Part shown: positions 18,268-27,591 of the stretch, piece after piece
Layout of the letters: every line of letters starts with the position of its first letter
Numbering within the stretch: position 1 is the first letter of the stretch
NCBI RefSeq assembly: GCF_001648155.1
Contig: NZ_CP015199.1
Coordinates: 2,800,501-2,864,500 of the forward strand
DNA length: 64,000 nt
DNA from: Chryseobacterium glaciei
GTDB lineage: Bacteria; Bacteroidota; Bacteroidia; Flavobacteriales; Weeksellaceae
Direction: 5' to 3'
Translations under genes and position numbers: made by a program
The notes under the pieces: model-generated
Told to the model about the DNA's origin: nothing
What the model saw: the letters and a program-made list of their open reading frames with translations, nothing else
The model's database searches: none

Positions 18268-21200
18268 TATTTAAATTCTACCACTTGGTTATTCTTATTT
18301 TCTTTTTTACGTCTGTCTTTTTTGTTTTTTTGAAAGATCTCACGGAATTTATCATAGTCTAAAGTGATAACGAAACCAACTCCTGTTTCTATGATCTGCC
18401 CCTGAAGTGTCACCTGATATTCATCTTTACGATACGCTCTAAGCATATATCTTCCGTCTTTTGAAAGGCTGTAATCTACAGTTACATTTCCTGCAATATT
18501 GGTGGTGTTTTCATTTTCGCGGGCTTGACCTTCCAGTGCGAAATTACTTCCCACCGAAACCTTTAGACGGTCATTTAATAATCTTTTACTAACACCCACA
18601 TTAAGATCTGTTCTTGTATTTTTTTGTCCGCTTGAGTAATCCTCAGAAGAATCAAGACCTAGATCAATATCAACTCCTTTGATTAAACCTGATGCCAGAT
18701 TGTTCAATTGTTGAGAAAGAAGCTTACTTACACTTTGTCTCGCCATTCCTTCAGCGGACATTCCTGCGCTGGATTCAAATGGGTTTTCACCTATGAAGCG
18801 ACCTAATAAAAGTAAAGCAAAAACCTGTTTATTCATTTCAGATTCCTGCGTTCTGAGTTGGGCAAGTTTTGTAGTTACAGTTTCTGTTACGTCCGATGAA
18901 ACTGCATTATTTTTATCATCCGTTGTGATATCAAAACTGATTTCAGGTTTCAATAATTCACCTTTCATTTTTAACAATGTATTGAAAGAGATTCTTTGTT
19001 TATACTGATTCAATTTAGAAGCATCATCTCCGGCCAGCTGCTGCTCAACAAGGTCAATAGGAGGAGCCTGAGTTTTATAGACGGCTGTAATATCCATCAT
19101 TGCTGTGGTAGGCTCACCAGTCCAAGTGATTGTACTTCCTTTTTGGATGTCAAATTTACGTTTCAGAACACTTACAGAAAGTTCATAAGATCCCTTTTCT
19201 ACTTGATAGACTCCGACAAGCGTCATTTTTCCTGATGGATCAACTCCTCCAGTTAGTTCCGCTTCTCCCTGTAGTTTTACAAAATCACCATTGGCTTTAT
19301 CAATGATAATCGACATTTTGGCTTCTTTGCTTACTTCGATATTCACACTTACATCCATTCCTTTGATGCGGTTTTGAGCTTTCAGAGAATCTGCTTTAAT
19401 GGTTTTGTTTAATACCACCTGATCCTGATCAATAAACTCTACAATCCCATCTCTTTCCTGTAATGAAGGGCTGGTTTGCGGAAGAACGAAAGAGAAATCT
19501 GTATTATCAGAAACGGCTAATGTTCCGTCAACTTTTGGTAGGTCTAAGTTTCCTCTAATGTGCAATGCTGCATCAATCGCCAAAATTCCATACATCATGG
19601 CGTCATTAGATTTTTCTGAGTTAACTACTTTGAATTTTTTAGCATTAAGATCAAGATTAAAAGCGTAATCTTTATAATTTTGAGTAAGAACTGCGCCATT
19701 GATAACAAGAGCATTTCCGTCTTTATCGTTAATTTTAAATTTATCAAATTCAATTCCTCTGCTTGTAAAATCAATCTCGTCATTCAGTTTTCTGAAATCA
19801 CTTCCTGTTTTTGCGATCTCCAAACCAACATCATTGAATTTTACTTTTCCTAAAATATTAGGTTTGTCGGCACTTCCTGTAATTTTCAGATTTCCTGAAA
19901 GATAACCTTCCGTATTGGTAATCGCATTCATAGAGAATCCTTGTGCAGATTTCATTTGAAGCTTGTTAATCGCCATATTCAGGTCAAATGTGCTTGAAGA
20001 AGTGTTGTAATCTCCCAAGATTTTCACATCATTATCATTTCCGGAAAGGGCAATATCAGCATTTAAAAGATTAGGTGAAGTATTGTTGACTTTCACAGCA
20101 AGATTTCCAACCGGATTTCCATAAACGAATAAATCTGAAACCGTAAGATCAGAATTAAATGTCATATTTTTCGTTAAATCTCGAAGCTGAGCAGTTCCGT
20201 TGATGGTTCCTTTTGCTAAAACAGTATCTTTTTTAATAATCTCGGTGATGGTTTCAATTTTGAAATCTTTCAACGAAATATTTAGAGGATTGTTTGGAGA
20301 TTGAGTTTCGGATTGAAGTAAAATCTCGCTTCCTCCATTAGAAAGTCTGAAATTATCAGCCAAGATTCCTTTGCTGCTGATCTGGATTTTATTTCCTTCA
20401 CCAACTGTCCAATCGCTGTAATTTAATTTTAAACCATTTGGATTTAAAGATATTTCTGTAATGTCGTTCAGTGATTTTGCGTTTCCTGCAATCAGGAATT
20501 GAGTCACATCTTTTTCGTCTTTGGTAGTGATGTTATAATTGATAATATTATTGGCAACATCTCCATTAATATTCACTTTATTTAAAGCTAAACTTGAGCT
20601 TTTCAATGCTGCTACGCCAAGATTATACTGTAAAGCCTGATTTTCATTCGTGACTTTTAATGAAGCATTTTCAATAGAATTTTCACCGTACAGCAATTGT
20701 GGAATTTGTCCGTCGATTTCAATTTTCTGAGAATCTGCGTCATAATTTCCAACTAAATTGATCGTTTCAAAACTTTTCAGATCCGGAACAAATTTTCTGA
20801 TCAGATCATCGTTTTTAATTTTTGCATTAAAAGTAAAATGTTGCCCTGCATCAATTTTCTGAGCCTTACCGGGCTTTTGGAATTGATAGTATTGATTAAT
20901 TGTATTGGCTAAAGATCCGAAGATCTGCGTTAATTTATATTTTCCTGCAAGTTCAACATCCGCAATTTGCGAGTTGAAAATAATTTTGGTTGAATCATTG
21001 GTTGAAGAAGCCTTTAAATTAACTTCCTGAATCGGATACACTTCTTTCGTATCAGAAAAAGCAAAATTTTGAAGATTTAAATATCCGTTAAGATTATCAG
21101 GATCAAGATTGGTGAAATCACCGTCAATTTTTCCTCCGATGATCATTTGTTTATCATAGAAACCAAGCTTGTTTAAGTCTAATTTAATGATGTCTCCGTT

Positions 21201-23297
21201 TACTTTTACGGTAGGATTTTTTTCATTATAAACTCCGGAAGCTATTAATTTTAAATTAGCATTCGGGTCTTTAGAGTTTAAAACAATATTATAAACGCCA
21301 CGGTTGATCTTGCCTGTGAGATCCATATTTTGATAACGATAACCTTTATAAACTGCCGATGCAACATGACCTTTTAAGTCAGCGTTTGCATTTTTAAAAT
21401 CAAAACTTTCTCCTTTTGCCGAAATTTGAGCCGTGATAGGTCCAATATCTTTATTTTGAATAAATTTTCCGACCTGTAAACCTTGAAGATTGGCTTTCAC
21501 ATTATACAACTCATGGTTTTTTCTGCGCATATCTACTTGAGCAATAATCGCAGCGTTACCAAGGGTTGAATACAGATTAAGATTGGTATCTACGACTTTC
21601 GTTGTGCCTTTTGCGGTTCCTTTTATGCTGAAATTTGATGGCAGAGAAATATTGGCCGGAATCGTATTTTTAGGAACTAAATTATAGATCGTTTTTGCCG
21701 ATGAAGACAATTCTGCAATTCTCAGATCGTAATACAGATTGTCAGGATTCATCGCATTTTTAATTCTTCCTGATGCCGCAACTCGTAATTGATCCAATCC
21801 TGAAACTTTCAGATCCTGAATCAGTAAATCATTCACAATTCCTTTTACATTGGCGTTTACATTCAATATGGCGTTTGGATATTTGTTGAATGGAACGGTA
21901 TTTCTTAACGTCGGAACCAAATTTAAAATATCAGAAAAACCAATTTTAGAATCTTTGATATTCGCTGAAATTTTTACGGTTCCTGGGTTTGAACTTAACT
22001 GTTCGATCGAATTATAATTTAAAATAACCTCATCTCTGATAAGCGTTTTCGGAGTCTGTAAATAAAGATCTTTCAAGTAAGCTTCTTTTTCACCATACAC
22101 AAAATCGGTGTTGAATTTTTGAATATCCAAACCTCTCGCTTCCTGAATTTCCGCTGAATTTACAGTTCCCGCGAAAGTATTATTCTCCATTTTAAAGCTT
22201 CGAACCTCAATATTCATTTTAGAAAAATTCATGTGGTTGAAATCCATTCCCTGTTTTGTAGGAGCAATCGCGGTGTTGTTGTAAGCTACTTTTACGTCAT
22301 TTAAAACCAATTTTCCTAAAAGCAGTTTCATTGCTTTTTCTTTGTCGGAATTGGTTGATGGTTCAGGTTCTTTCGTGTTTTTTGGATTGGCATTTTGTGC
22401 CGGAAGATATAAGTTGGCGTTGATGTCTGCTCCCGAAAGAAATACATTTCCAACATTATAAGCATTATTTTCAAGATCAAGTTTGTTGACTTTCGTACTT
22501 AATTCTTTAAATAAAACCTTTGCAAATGTTTTGGTATTGTCGTCTCCGTAATCAATGTCGAAATTGGTTAGTTTAATTCCTCTTAACCCAATCTGCATAG
22601 GTTTTTGGTTGTTGAGAGAATCCACTTTTTTCTCTACTTTTTTGGAAACCTCCTTTACAAGATCTTGTTTAAGTTTTAATTTTAATCCGTCAAGATTAAT
22701 GTCATTAACGGCGTATGTGTTTTTAGTTAAATCAAAAGTTTTAACTCTGGTGTCGAAAGATTTGAAATATAATTTAATATCATTATTCGATTGTTGATCG
22801 TTGAAAGTAACGCCAATATCTTTTAAATTAATTTTATCAAGAGAGATAATGAATGGTTTTGACGGACTTTCTTCTTTATCAGTCGTCGCAAAAGCATCCA
22901 TAATATAATCGAAATTGAATTTTCCGTCCGGTTTTCTTACCACATTCGCGCGAACGCCTTCCAGATCAACAGACGTAATATCTGCGGTGGAATTGATTAG
23001 TTTAAGCATATTTAAACCTACATCCAGTTTTTTTACGGCAAGAAGCGTATCAATATTTTGGCCTTTTAAATACAAATTTTCCATAACAAGACTGTTTGGA
23101 AACCCTATATAAACCTTTTCTAAGCTTACTTTTGTTTTGATTTTTTTCTCAAGATAGACAACCAATTTGTCTTTGATGAAGTTTTGAACCGCCGGAAGCC
23201 TTAAGCTGAATATAAGCAAAGTGAGGAAAACCAATATTGAAATAAGGGTTATTGCAATACGCTTTAGGATCTTTCTTTTATTAAATTTAAGTTTCAA
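18267..23297 (-). CDS. tamB: TamB, translocation/assembly module inner membrane protein
   Basis: 1676 residues. An N-terminal signal anchor (about 12-32) is followed by AsmA-like beta repeats through the periplasm and the C-terminal DUF490/TamB domain (about 1250-1640, with FALLLLGRFIGENPFESS). It forms a long hydrophobic groove bridging the two membranes and partners TamL. The apparent start codon is TTG at 23297: no in-frame ATG lies just upstream, and the first internal Met is near residue 72, inside the conserved AsmA region. A promoter box at 23315-23322 supports this start. Confidence 0.95.
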   Translation of the reverse strand: MKLKFNKRKILKRIAITLISILVFLTLLIFSLRLPAVQNFIKDKLVVYLEKKIKTKVSLEKVYIGFPNSLVMENLYLKGQNIDTLLAVKKLDVGLNMLKLINSTADITSVDLEGVRANVVRKPDGKFNFDYIMDAFATTDKEESPSKPFIISLDKINLKDIGVTFNDQQSNNDIKLYFKSFDTRVKTFDLTKNTYAVNDINLDGLKLKLKQDLVKEVSKKVEKKVDSLNNQKPMQIGLRGIKLTNFDIDYGDDNTKTFAKVLFKELSTKVNKLDLENNAYNVGNVFLSGADINANLYLPAQNANPKNTKEPEPSTNSDKEKAMKLLLGKLVLNDVKVAYNNTAIAPTKQGMDFNHMNFSKMNIEVRSFKMENNTFAGTVNSAEIQEARGLDIQKFNTDFVYGEKEAYLKDLYLQTPKTLIRDEVILNYNSIEQLSSNPGTVKISANIKDSKIGFSDILNLVPTLRNTVPFNKYPNAILNVNANVKGIVNDLLIQDLKVSGLDQLRVAASGRIKNAMNPDNLYYDLRIAELSSSAKTIYNLVPKNTIPANISLPSNFSIKGTAKGTTKVVDTNLNLYSTLGNAAIIAQVDMRRKNHELYNVKANLQGLQVGKFIQNKDIGPITAQISAKGESFDFKNANADLKGHVASAVYKGYRYQNMDLTGKINRGVYNIVLNSKDPNANLKLIASGVYNEKNPTVKVNGDIIKLDLNKLGFYDKQMIIGGKIDGDFTNLDPDNLNGYLNLQNFAFSDTKEVYPIQEVNLKASSTNDSTKIIFNSQIADVELAGKYKLTQIFGSLANTINQYYQFQKPGKAQKIDAGQHFTFNAKIKNDDLIRKFVPDLKSFETINLVGNYDADSQKIEIDGQIPQLLYGENSIENASLKVTNENQALQYNLGVAALKSSSLALNKVNINGDVANNIINYNITTKDEKDVTQFLIAGNAKSLNDITEISLNPNGLKLNYSDWTVGEGNKIQISSKGILADNFRLSNGGSEILLQSETQSPNNPLNISLKDFKIETITEIIKKDTVLAKGTINGTAQLRDLTKNMTFNSDLTVSDLFVYGNPVGNLAVKVNNTSPNLLNADIALSGNDNDVKILGDYNTSSSTFDLNMAINKLQMKSAQGFSMNAITNTEGYLSGNLKITGSADKPNILGKVKFNDVGLEIAKTGSDFRKLNDEIDFTSRGIEFDKFKINDKDGNALVINGAVLTQNYKDYAFNLDLNAKKFKVVNSEKSNDAMMYGILAIDAALHIRGNLDLPKVDGTLAVSDNTDFSFVLPQTSPSLQERDGIVEFIDQDQVVLNKTIKADSLKAQNRIKGMDVSVNIEVSKEAKMSIIIDKANGDFVKLQGEAELTGGVDPSGKMTLVGVYQVEKGSYELSVSVLKRKFDIQKGSTITWTGEPTTAMMDITAVYKTQAPPIDLVEQQLAGDDASKLNQYKQRISFNTLLKMKGELLKPEISFDITTDDKNNAVSSDVTETVTTKLAQLRTQESEMNKQVFALLLLGRFIGENPFESSAGMSAEGMARQSVSKLLSQQLNNLASGLIKGVDIDLGLDSSEDYSSGQKNTRTDLNVGVSKRLLNDRLKVSVGSNFALEGQARENENTTNIAGNVTVDYSLSKDGRYMLRAYRKDEYQVTLQGQIIETGVGFVITLDYDKFREIFQKNKKDRRKKENKNNQVVEFK

Positions 23298-23588
23298 ATG
23301 TAAGTGGTTTGTAACAAAGATAATAAATCATTTTTCATTGAATATTAATTTTCTTTGTTGTATTAGCACTTTGCAAGTACAAAAATCCTGCCTTGGCCGA
23401 CTATTATGGAATTTAGTTTAGCTAGTCAAGTGAATTAGTTGATAAGAACAGCCAAGACATGGATTTAGGTTAATATTTTTAAAAGCCCTCTTTCTAATCA
23501 TTTTTTTTTCGTTGAAAAGGTGTGATGCAAAAATGAAATCAAATGTTAGTGTTTAAAAGAGGGCATGGTTGATATTTAGGTATAAATT
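23298..23588. other. Intergenic region between ccoP and tamB
   Basis: 291 bases. It contains the tamB promoter box and an inverted repeat GCCCTCTTT (23485-23493) / AAAGAGGGC (23556-23564) downstream of ccoP. A looser repeat (CCTTGGC near 23392, GCCAAG near 23452) lies between them. No gene is seen. Confidence 0.5.
23315..23322 (-). promoter_or_regulatory. -7 promoter box of tamB
   Basis: TATCTTTG on the minus strand, exact TAnnTTTG, 17 bases before the TTG start. Confidence 0.45.
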
Positions 23589-24476
23589 TTATTCGTTGTT
23601 ATTTTCCCATTTTACTTCTTCTCCCTGCGGTGCGGCACCTCCCTGAGCTTCGGTAATAGGCGTTGTTTCCTGATTGATATGATAAACATACGCTGCAATT
23701 TTTTCGGCATCTCTTCCTGTGATGGTTCCTTCTTTGATAAAAGGTCTCATGGTTGGATTATTTGGAGATCCATTTTCAAGCATCCAGAATACATTTTTAA
23801 ATAAACTTTTTTCTTTAATGTTGATCCAGTGCGTATCGGTAAGATTCGGGCCGATTCCTCCTTTTGCGCCATCTCCGTGGCAGGTAACGCAATTTGTTTT
23901 AAATAATTGTTCACCTTCTGCAATGTTGTCTGCGCTGTATTTTGCGGTTTCCAGACTGATCTGTGGAGCCGTTTTTTCATATTCTGTGATTGATGCCAAC
24001 ATGGTTTTGGTTTCTTTGTTTAATTCAGCTTCAGGATGGGCGTAATCTGTAAAAGCAAAAGCAAATAAATAGACTGCGCAGAAAATACATCCGAACCAAA
24101 ATAAACCGATCCACCATTTGGGTAAAGAATTATCAAGTTCTGTGATTCCATCGAAGCCATGATCGATCAGAATATCTTTTTCCTCGGTTGCAGATTGTTT
24201 TTTAAAGGCTGAATTCCAAAGTTTTTGATAATAAGGTATATTCTTTTCGTTTAAATATTCTTTTCTCTCATCTTCTGATAACCTGCTGAATCTTTCATTT
24301 TCAACCAAATCTCCAACAGAATTCATAATGAGAAGTAAAATAGTCGTAATCAATATCAATGCCCAGAAAAAAGGTGAAGAAAAATATCCTGAATCCTGTG
24401 CAAACATTTCGAATGCCATGATCGTTAAACCAATTGTTGCAGCAATATATATTGAAATTGGGGTTCTCGTTTTCAT
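23589..24476 (-). CDS. ccoP: cbb3-type cytochrome c oxidase subunit CcoP (single haem)
   Basis: 295 residues. Two N-terminal hydrophobic stretches (about 8-26 and 35-52), a linker, the CcoP hallmark HGFDGITELDNSLPKWW (106-122), a further membrane segment (about 123-143) and a C-terminal cytochrome c domain with CVTCH (196-200). Proteobacterial CcoP carries two such haem motifs; only one is present here. It passes electrons to the oxidase core. It begins 19 bases after ccoNO. No ccoQ lies between them, and the extra N-terminal membrane segments may replace it. Confidence 0.95.
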   Translation of the reverse strand: MKTRTPISIYIAATIGLTIMAFEMFAQDSGYFSSPFFWALILITTILLLIMNSVGDLVENERFSRLSEDERKEYLNEKNIPYYQKLWNSAFKKQSATEEKDILIDHGFDGITELDNSLPKWWIGLFWFGCIFCAVYLFAFAFTDYAHPEAELNKETKTMLASITEYEKTAPQISLETAKYSADNIAEGEQLFKTNCVTCHGDGAKGGIGPNLTDTHWINIKEKSLFKNVFWMLENGSPNNPTMRPFIKEGTITGRDAEKIAAYVYHINQETTPITEAQGGAAPQGEEVKWENNNE

Positions 24477-24495
24477 TGTAATAAAAATTTAATGA

Positions 24496-26775
24496 TTACT
24501 TTATGCTTGCTGTTTTGATCTCCGTTGTCTTAATATCGGTTCCTAATCTTTGCAGATAGGCAATCATTGCTATGATTTCTCTTTGCTCAAGCGGAACGAA
24601 TGAAGTGCCTTTGGCAACTTTATCTTTTTCTACTTGATCTCTTACATCAGTAGCTTCAGAATAAATTCTTTTAACGATAGCTTTCGATTGATTATCTGCC
24701 CATTTTCCGGCTGAATCTATTTCAGCTTTTGTGTACGGAACATCGAAACTGTTTTTCATTAATTTCATTTTATCCACCATTTGAGAGCGATCCAGTTTAT
24801 TTGTAATCAACCAAGGGAAACGTGGCATAATTGAACCTGCGGAAGTAATTCTTGGGTTATACATATGTTTAAAATGCCATGAATCTGGGTTTCTTTCTCC
24901 TTCCCGGTGTAAATCTGGTCCGGTTCTTTTTGATCCCCATAAAAATGGTCGGTCATAAACGAATTCTCCTGCTTTTGAATATTGCCCGTTTTTACCGTCA
25001 AACCTCATCACTTCATCACGGAAAGGTCTTACCATTTGTGAGTGACATGAGTTACAGCCTTCGCGGATGTACAAGTCTCTTCCTTCTAATTCTAATGGTG
25101 AATAAGGTTTCACGGCTGTAATTTCAGGAACGCTTTGTTTAAGAGATAGGGTAGGGACAATCTCTATCAATCCTCCAATTGAAATCACTACAAAAGCTAG
25201 TATGGATAATAATTTTGGTGTTCTTTCCAGCCAAAGGTGTGCGCCTTCGCCTTCTTTTCTGCTGCTTCCGATATTAGCTAAAGCAGGTGCTTCTGCAGGT
25301 ACATTTTTTTGGAATGATCCGGCTTTGATAGTTTTAATAACATTCACAACCATTAAGATTGCCCCTGAAAGATAAAGCAGTCCTCCTACAAACCTCATTT
25401 TAAAGTAAGGAATAATTGCAGTTACGGTATCTAACCAGTTTTTATAGAGTAAAGTTCCGTCCGGATTGAATTGTTTCCACATTAATCCTTGCGTAAATCC
25501 TGAGATATACATGGGTACGGCATAAAAGATAATTCCTAAAGTACCCAGCCAGAAATGCCAGTTTGCTAATTTTTTAGACCAAAGTTGGGTTCTCCACATC
25601 ACAGGAATCAAATAATAGATAACTCCGAAAGCCATGAAACCATTCCATCCAAGTGCTCCTAAGTGAACGTGACCAATAACCCAGTCTGTGTAATGACCAA
25701 TTTTATTTAAAGATTTTGTTGCTAAAAGTGGACCTTCAAAGGTTGCCATCCCATAACAGGTAACGGCTACGACAAAGAATTTAAGAATAGGATTTTCTCT
25801 TACTTTATCCCACGCACCTCTTAAGGTTAAAAGTCCGTTCAGCATTCCTCCCCAAGATGGAGCGATCAGCATGATGGAGAAACCTGTTCCCACAGCCTGA
25901 GCCCAAGCTGGTAAAGCGGTATATTGAAGGTGGTGCGGACCTGCCCACAGATAAACGAAAATCAAAGACCAAAAGTGAATAATGGAAAGTTTATATGAAA
26001 AGACAGGTCTGTCAGCAGCTTTAGGCATAAAATAATACATCAAACCTAAAACCGGAGTCGTTAATACGAATGCAACCGCATTGTGACCATACCACCATTG
26101 AACCAAAGCATCTTTTACTCCTGCATAGACAGAATATGATTTCCAGCTTGTGAATGATAACGGAACTTCAAGATTATTAAATATATGAAGCATTGCCACA
26201 GCAATCCAAGTTGCGATGTAAAACCAAATGGCAACATACAAATGTCTTACTCTTCTTTTTGCAATTGTTCCAAACATATTGATTCCGAAGATGATCCATG
26301 AGAATGCGATTAAAATATCGATCGGCCATTCGTGTTCTGCGTATTCTTTAGAGGTATTAATTCCCATTAAGAAAGTGATCACAACGCTGACGATCATTAT
26401 TTGCCAAGACCAGAAATGCAACCAGGATAATGTATCGCTGTACATTCTTGTTTTTAATAGTCTCTGCATACTATAGTAAGCTCCGCAAAAGAATGAATTA
26501 CAGACAAATGCAAAGATCACGGCACTTGTATGAAGCATTCTGATTCTTCCAAATCCCATTGCACCCTGAGTATTAATCAACCCTTGAATATTTCCGGATG
26601 CTAAACTTTTAATCGTAGTATCATCTGTTCCAAATAAAAATTCAGGTAATTCTGGGTAGAAAAGCATTAAAGCAGCCGTAAGACCGAGTAAAAATCCGAC
26701 CAAACCAAATACAATAGTAGCATACAAGAATGCTCTGACAATATTATTGTCATAATTAAATCTTTGCGTCTCCAT
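24496..26775 (-). CDS. ccoNO: cbb3-type cytochrome c oxidase fused CcoN-CcoO
   Basis: 759 residues. The first about 480 residues are the haem-copper oxidase core (CcoN), with the His-rich helices HTSAVIFAFVCN, WWYGHNAVAFVLT and DWVIGHVHLGALGWNG. The last about 220 residues are CcoO with a membrane anchor and the c-type haem site GCNSCHSQMVRPFRDEV. The fusion of the two normally separate subunits is characteristic of Bacteroidota. The enzyme reduces oxygen with high affinity and pumps protons. The assembly genes ccoG, ccoH and ccoS are not in the window. Confidence 0.97.
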   Translation of the reverse strand: METQRFNYDNNIVRAFLYATIVFGLVGFLLGLTAALMLFYPELPEFLFGTDDTTIKSLASGNIQGLINTQGAMGFGRIRMLHTSAVIFAFVCNSFFCGAYYSMQRLLKTRMYSDTLSWLHFWSWQIMIVSVVITFLMGINTSKEYAEHEWPIDILIAFSWIIFGINMFGTIAKRRVRHLYVAIWFYIATWIAVAMLHIFNNLEVPLSFTSWKSYSVYAGVKDALVQWWYGHNAVAFVLTTPVLGLMYYFMPKAADRPVFSYKLSIIHFWSLIFVYLWAGPHHLQYTALPAWAQAVGTGFSIMLIAPSWGGMLNGLLTLRGAWDKVRENPILKFFVVAVTCYGMATFEGPLLATKSLNKIGHYTDWVIGHVHLGALGWNGFMAFGVIYYLIPVMWRTQLWSKKLANWHFWLGTLGIIFYAVPMYISGFTQGLMWKQFNPDGTLLYKNWLDTVTAIIPYFKMRFVGGLLYLSGAILMVVNVIKTIKAGSFQKNVPAEAPALANIGSSRKEGEGAHLWLERTPKLLSILAFVVISIGGLIEIVPTLSLKQSVPEITAVKPYSPLELEGRDLYIREGCNSCHSQMVRPFRDEVMRFDGKNGQYSKAGEFVYDRPFLWGSKRTGPDLHREGERNPDSWHFKHMYNPRITSAGSIMPRFPWLITNKLDRSQMVDKMKLMKNSFDVPYTKAEIDSAGKWADNQSKAIVKRIYSEATDVRDQVEKDKVAKGTSFVPLEQREIIAMIAYLQRLGTDIKTTEIKTASIK

Positions 26776-26906
26776 AATTCCAATTGTGTGTACCGAAGTG
26801 ATAAATTTTTCTTTTAAAATGGTTTTATTGGGTAAATTTTTAAACCAAATTTTAGGATGAAATAAATATCATGTAACGTGTATAATGTTTTGCCAAAGGT
26901 ATTTAT

Positions 26907-26914
26907 TAACTTTG
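26907..26914 (+). promoter_or_regulatory. -7 promoter box of the XRE regulator
   Basis: TAACTTTG, exact TAnnTTTG, 57 bases before the ATG at 26971. The -33 partner is not at ideal distance. Confidence 0.4.
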
Positions 26915-26970
26915 TTAGAGGCTATTAGATAAACTTCTAAAATATACCGAAAACTACTAAAACAAAAAGG

Positions 26971-27264
26971 ATGAAGATATGTGGACAAAACATCAGAAAG
27001 ATTCGAAGGAGTAAAGACTTTACCCAAGAATATATGGCTTTTGAAATGGGGATTTCACAGAAAGCTTATTCCGATATTGAAAATTCTAAAGTGAAGATCA
27101 ATCTTGATATTTTAAACAAAATTTCAGGAATTTTAGATATAAAACCTTCCGACATCTGTAGTATTTCTCACAAATGCGGAACGAATGATTTTGAAGATAA
27201 ATATCACGATCTTGTAGAATATATGAAGAAAAATAATATTGCTATTCCAAAAGAGTATTTATAA
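26971..27264 (+). CDS. XRE-family helix-turn-helix regulator
   Basis: 97 residues. The first 60 form a Cro/C1-type HTH: NIRKIRRSKDFTQEYMAFEMGISQKAYSDIENSK. A short C-terminal stretch with two cysteines (CSISHKCGTND) and an acidic helix follows, perhaps for dimerisation or sensing. It is divergent from ccoNO with 195 bases between them, so control of the oxidase operon is possible but unproven. Such small flavobacterial XRE proteins are common and their targets are rarely known. Confidence 0.88.
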   Translation: MKICGQNIRKIRRSKDFTQEYMAFEMGISQKAYSDIENSKVKINLDILNKISGILDIKPSDICSISHKCGTNDFEDKYHDLVEYMKKNNIAIPKEYL

Positions 27265-27285
27265 ACTTGTTAGATATAAAATCAA

Positions 27286-27324
27286 AAAGGCTGCTTCAAC
27301 AAGAGGTAGCCTTTAGTTTTTTTA
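27286..27324 (+). terminator. Terminator after the XRE gene
   Basis: AAAGGCTGCTTC / GAGGTAGCCTTT stem (one G-T pair), AACAA loop, then a T-rich tail. Confidence 0.8.
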
Positions 27325-27372
27325 AATTATTTTAGACTTAATACTAAGAGAACTTGATAAATCTAGTTAGTC

Positions 27373-27561
27373 GGTCAATCGCAAAGGCGCAAATTAAGAT
27401 TAAATATATTCTTCTAAGGCGCAAGGATTTTGTCTTCGATAAAATTTAATAAAGCAAATTTATTACTGAATTAATTGAATATGATGTTTACTGAAAATCT
27501 CTGATTTTCTTGCGCCTTAAAAACGTGTATTATATTAAAAAATTGCGTCTTTGCGATTACC
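27373..27561. repeat. Nested inverted-repeat element (AATCGCAAAGGCGCAA type)
   Basis: Outer arms near 27377-27395 and 27541-27558 (AATCGCAAAGGCGCAA against AATCGCAAAGACGCAA, allowing one indel). Inner arms TAAGGCGCAAG (27415-27425) and CTTGCGCCTTA (27509-27519) are perfect. Non-coding. Similar CTTTGCG-containing strings occur at 34828-34895. Confidence 0.7.
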
Positions 27562-27591
27562 AACTGTTTAAACAGTTTTTAGTTTAAAATT

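Larger units (their letters stand above)
27265..27591. other. Intergenic region with terminator and nested inverted repeats
   Basis: 327 bases without a gene. It contains the XRE terminator, a nested palindromic element (27373-27561) and a 16-base palindrome AACTGTTTAAACAGTT (27562-27577) just after the phosphodiesterase gene. Confidence 0.7.

Noticed and set aside
23719..24045. 108-codon plus-strand frame inside ccoP
   Set aside because: Antisense to the cytochrome c domain; no independent signal.
27373..27561. Repeat array considered as CRISPR
   Set aside because: The arms are inverted rather than direct, with no regular spacers and no cas genes.
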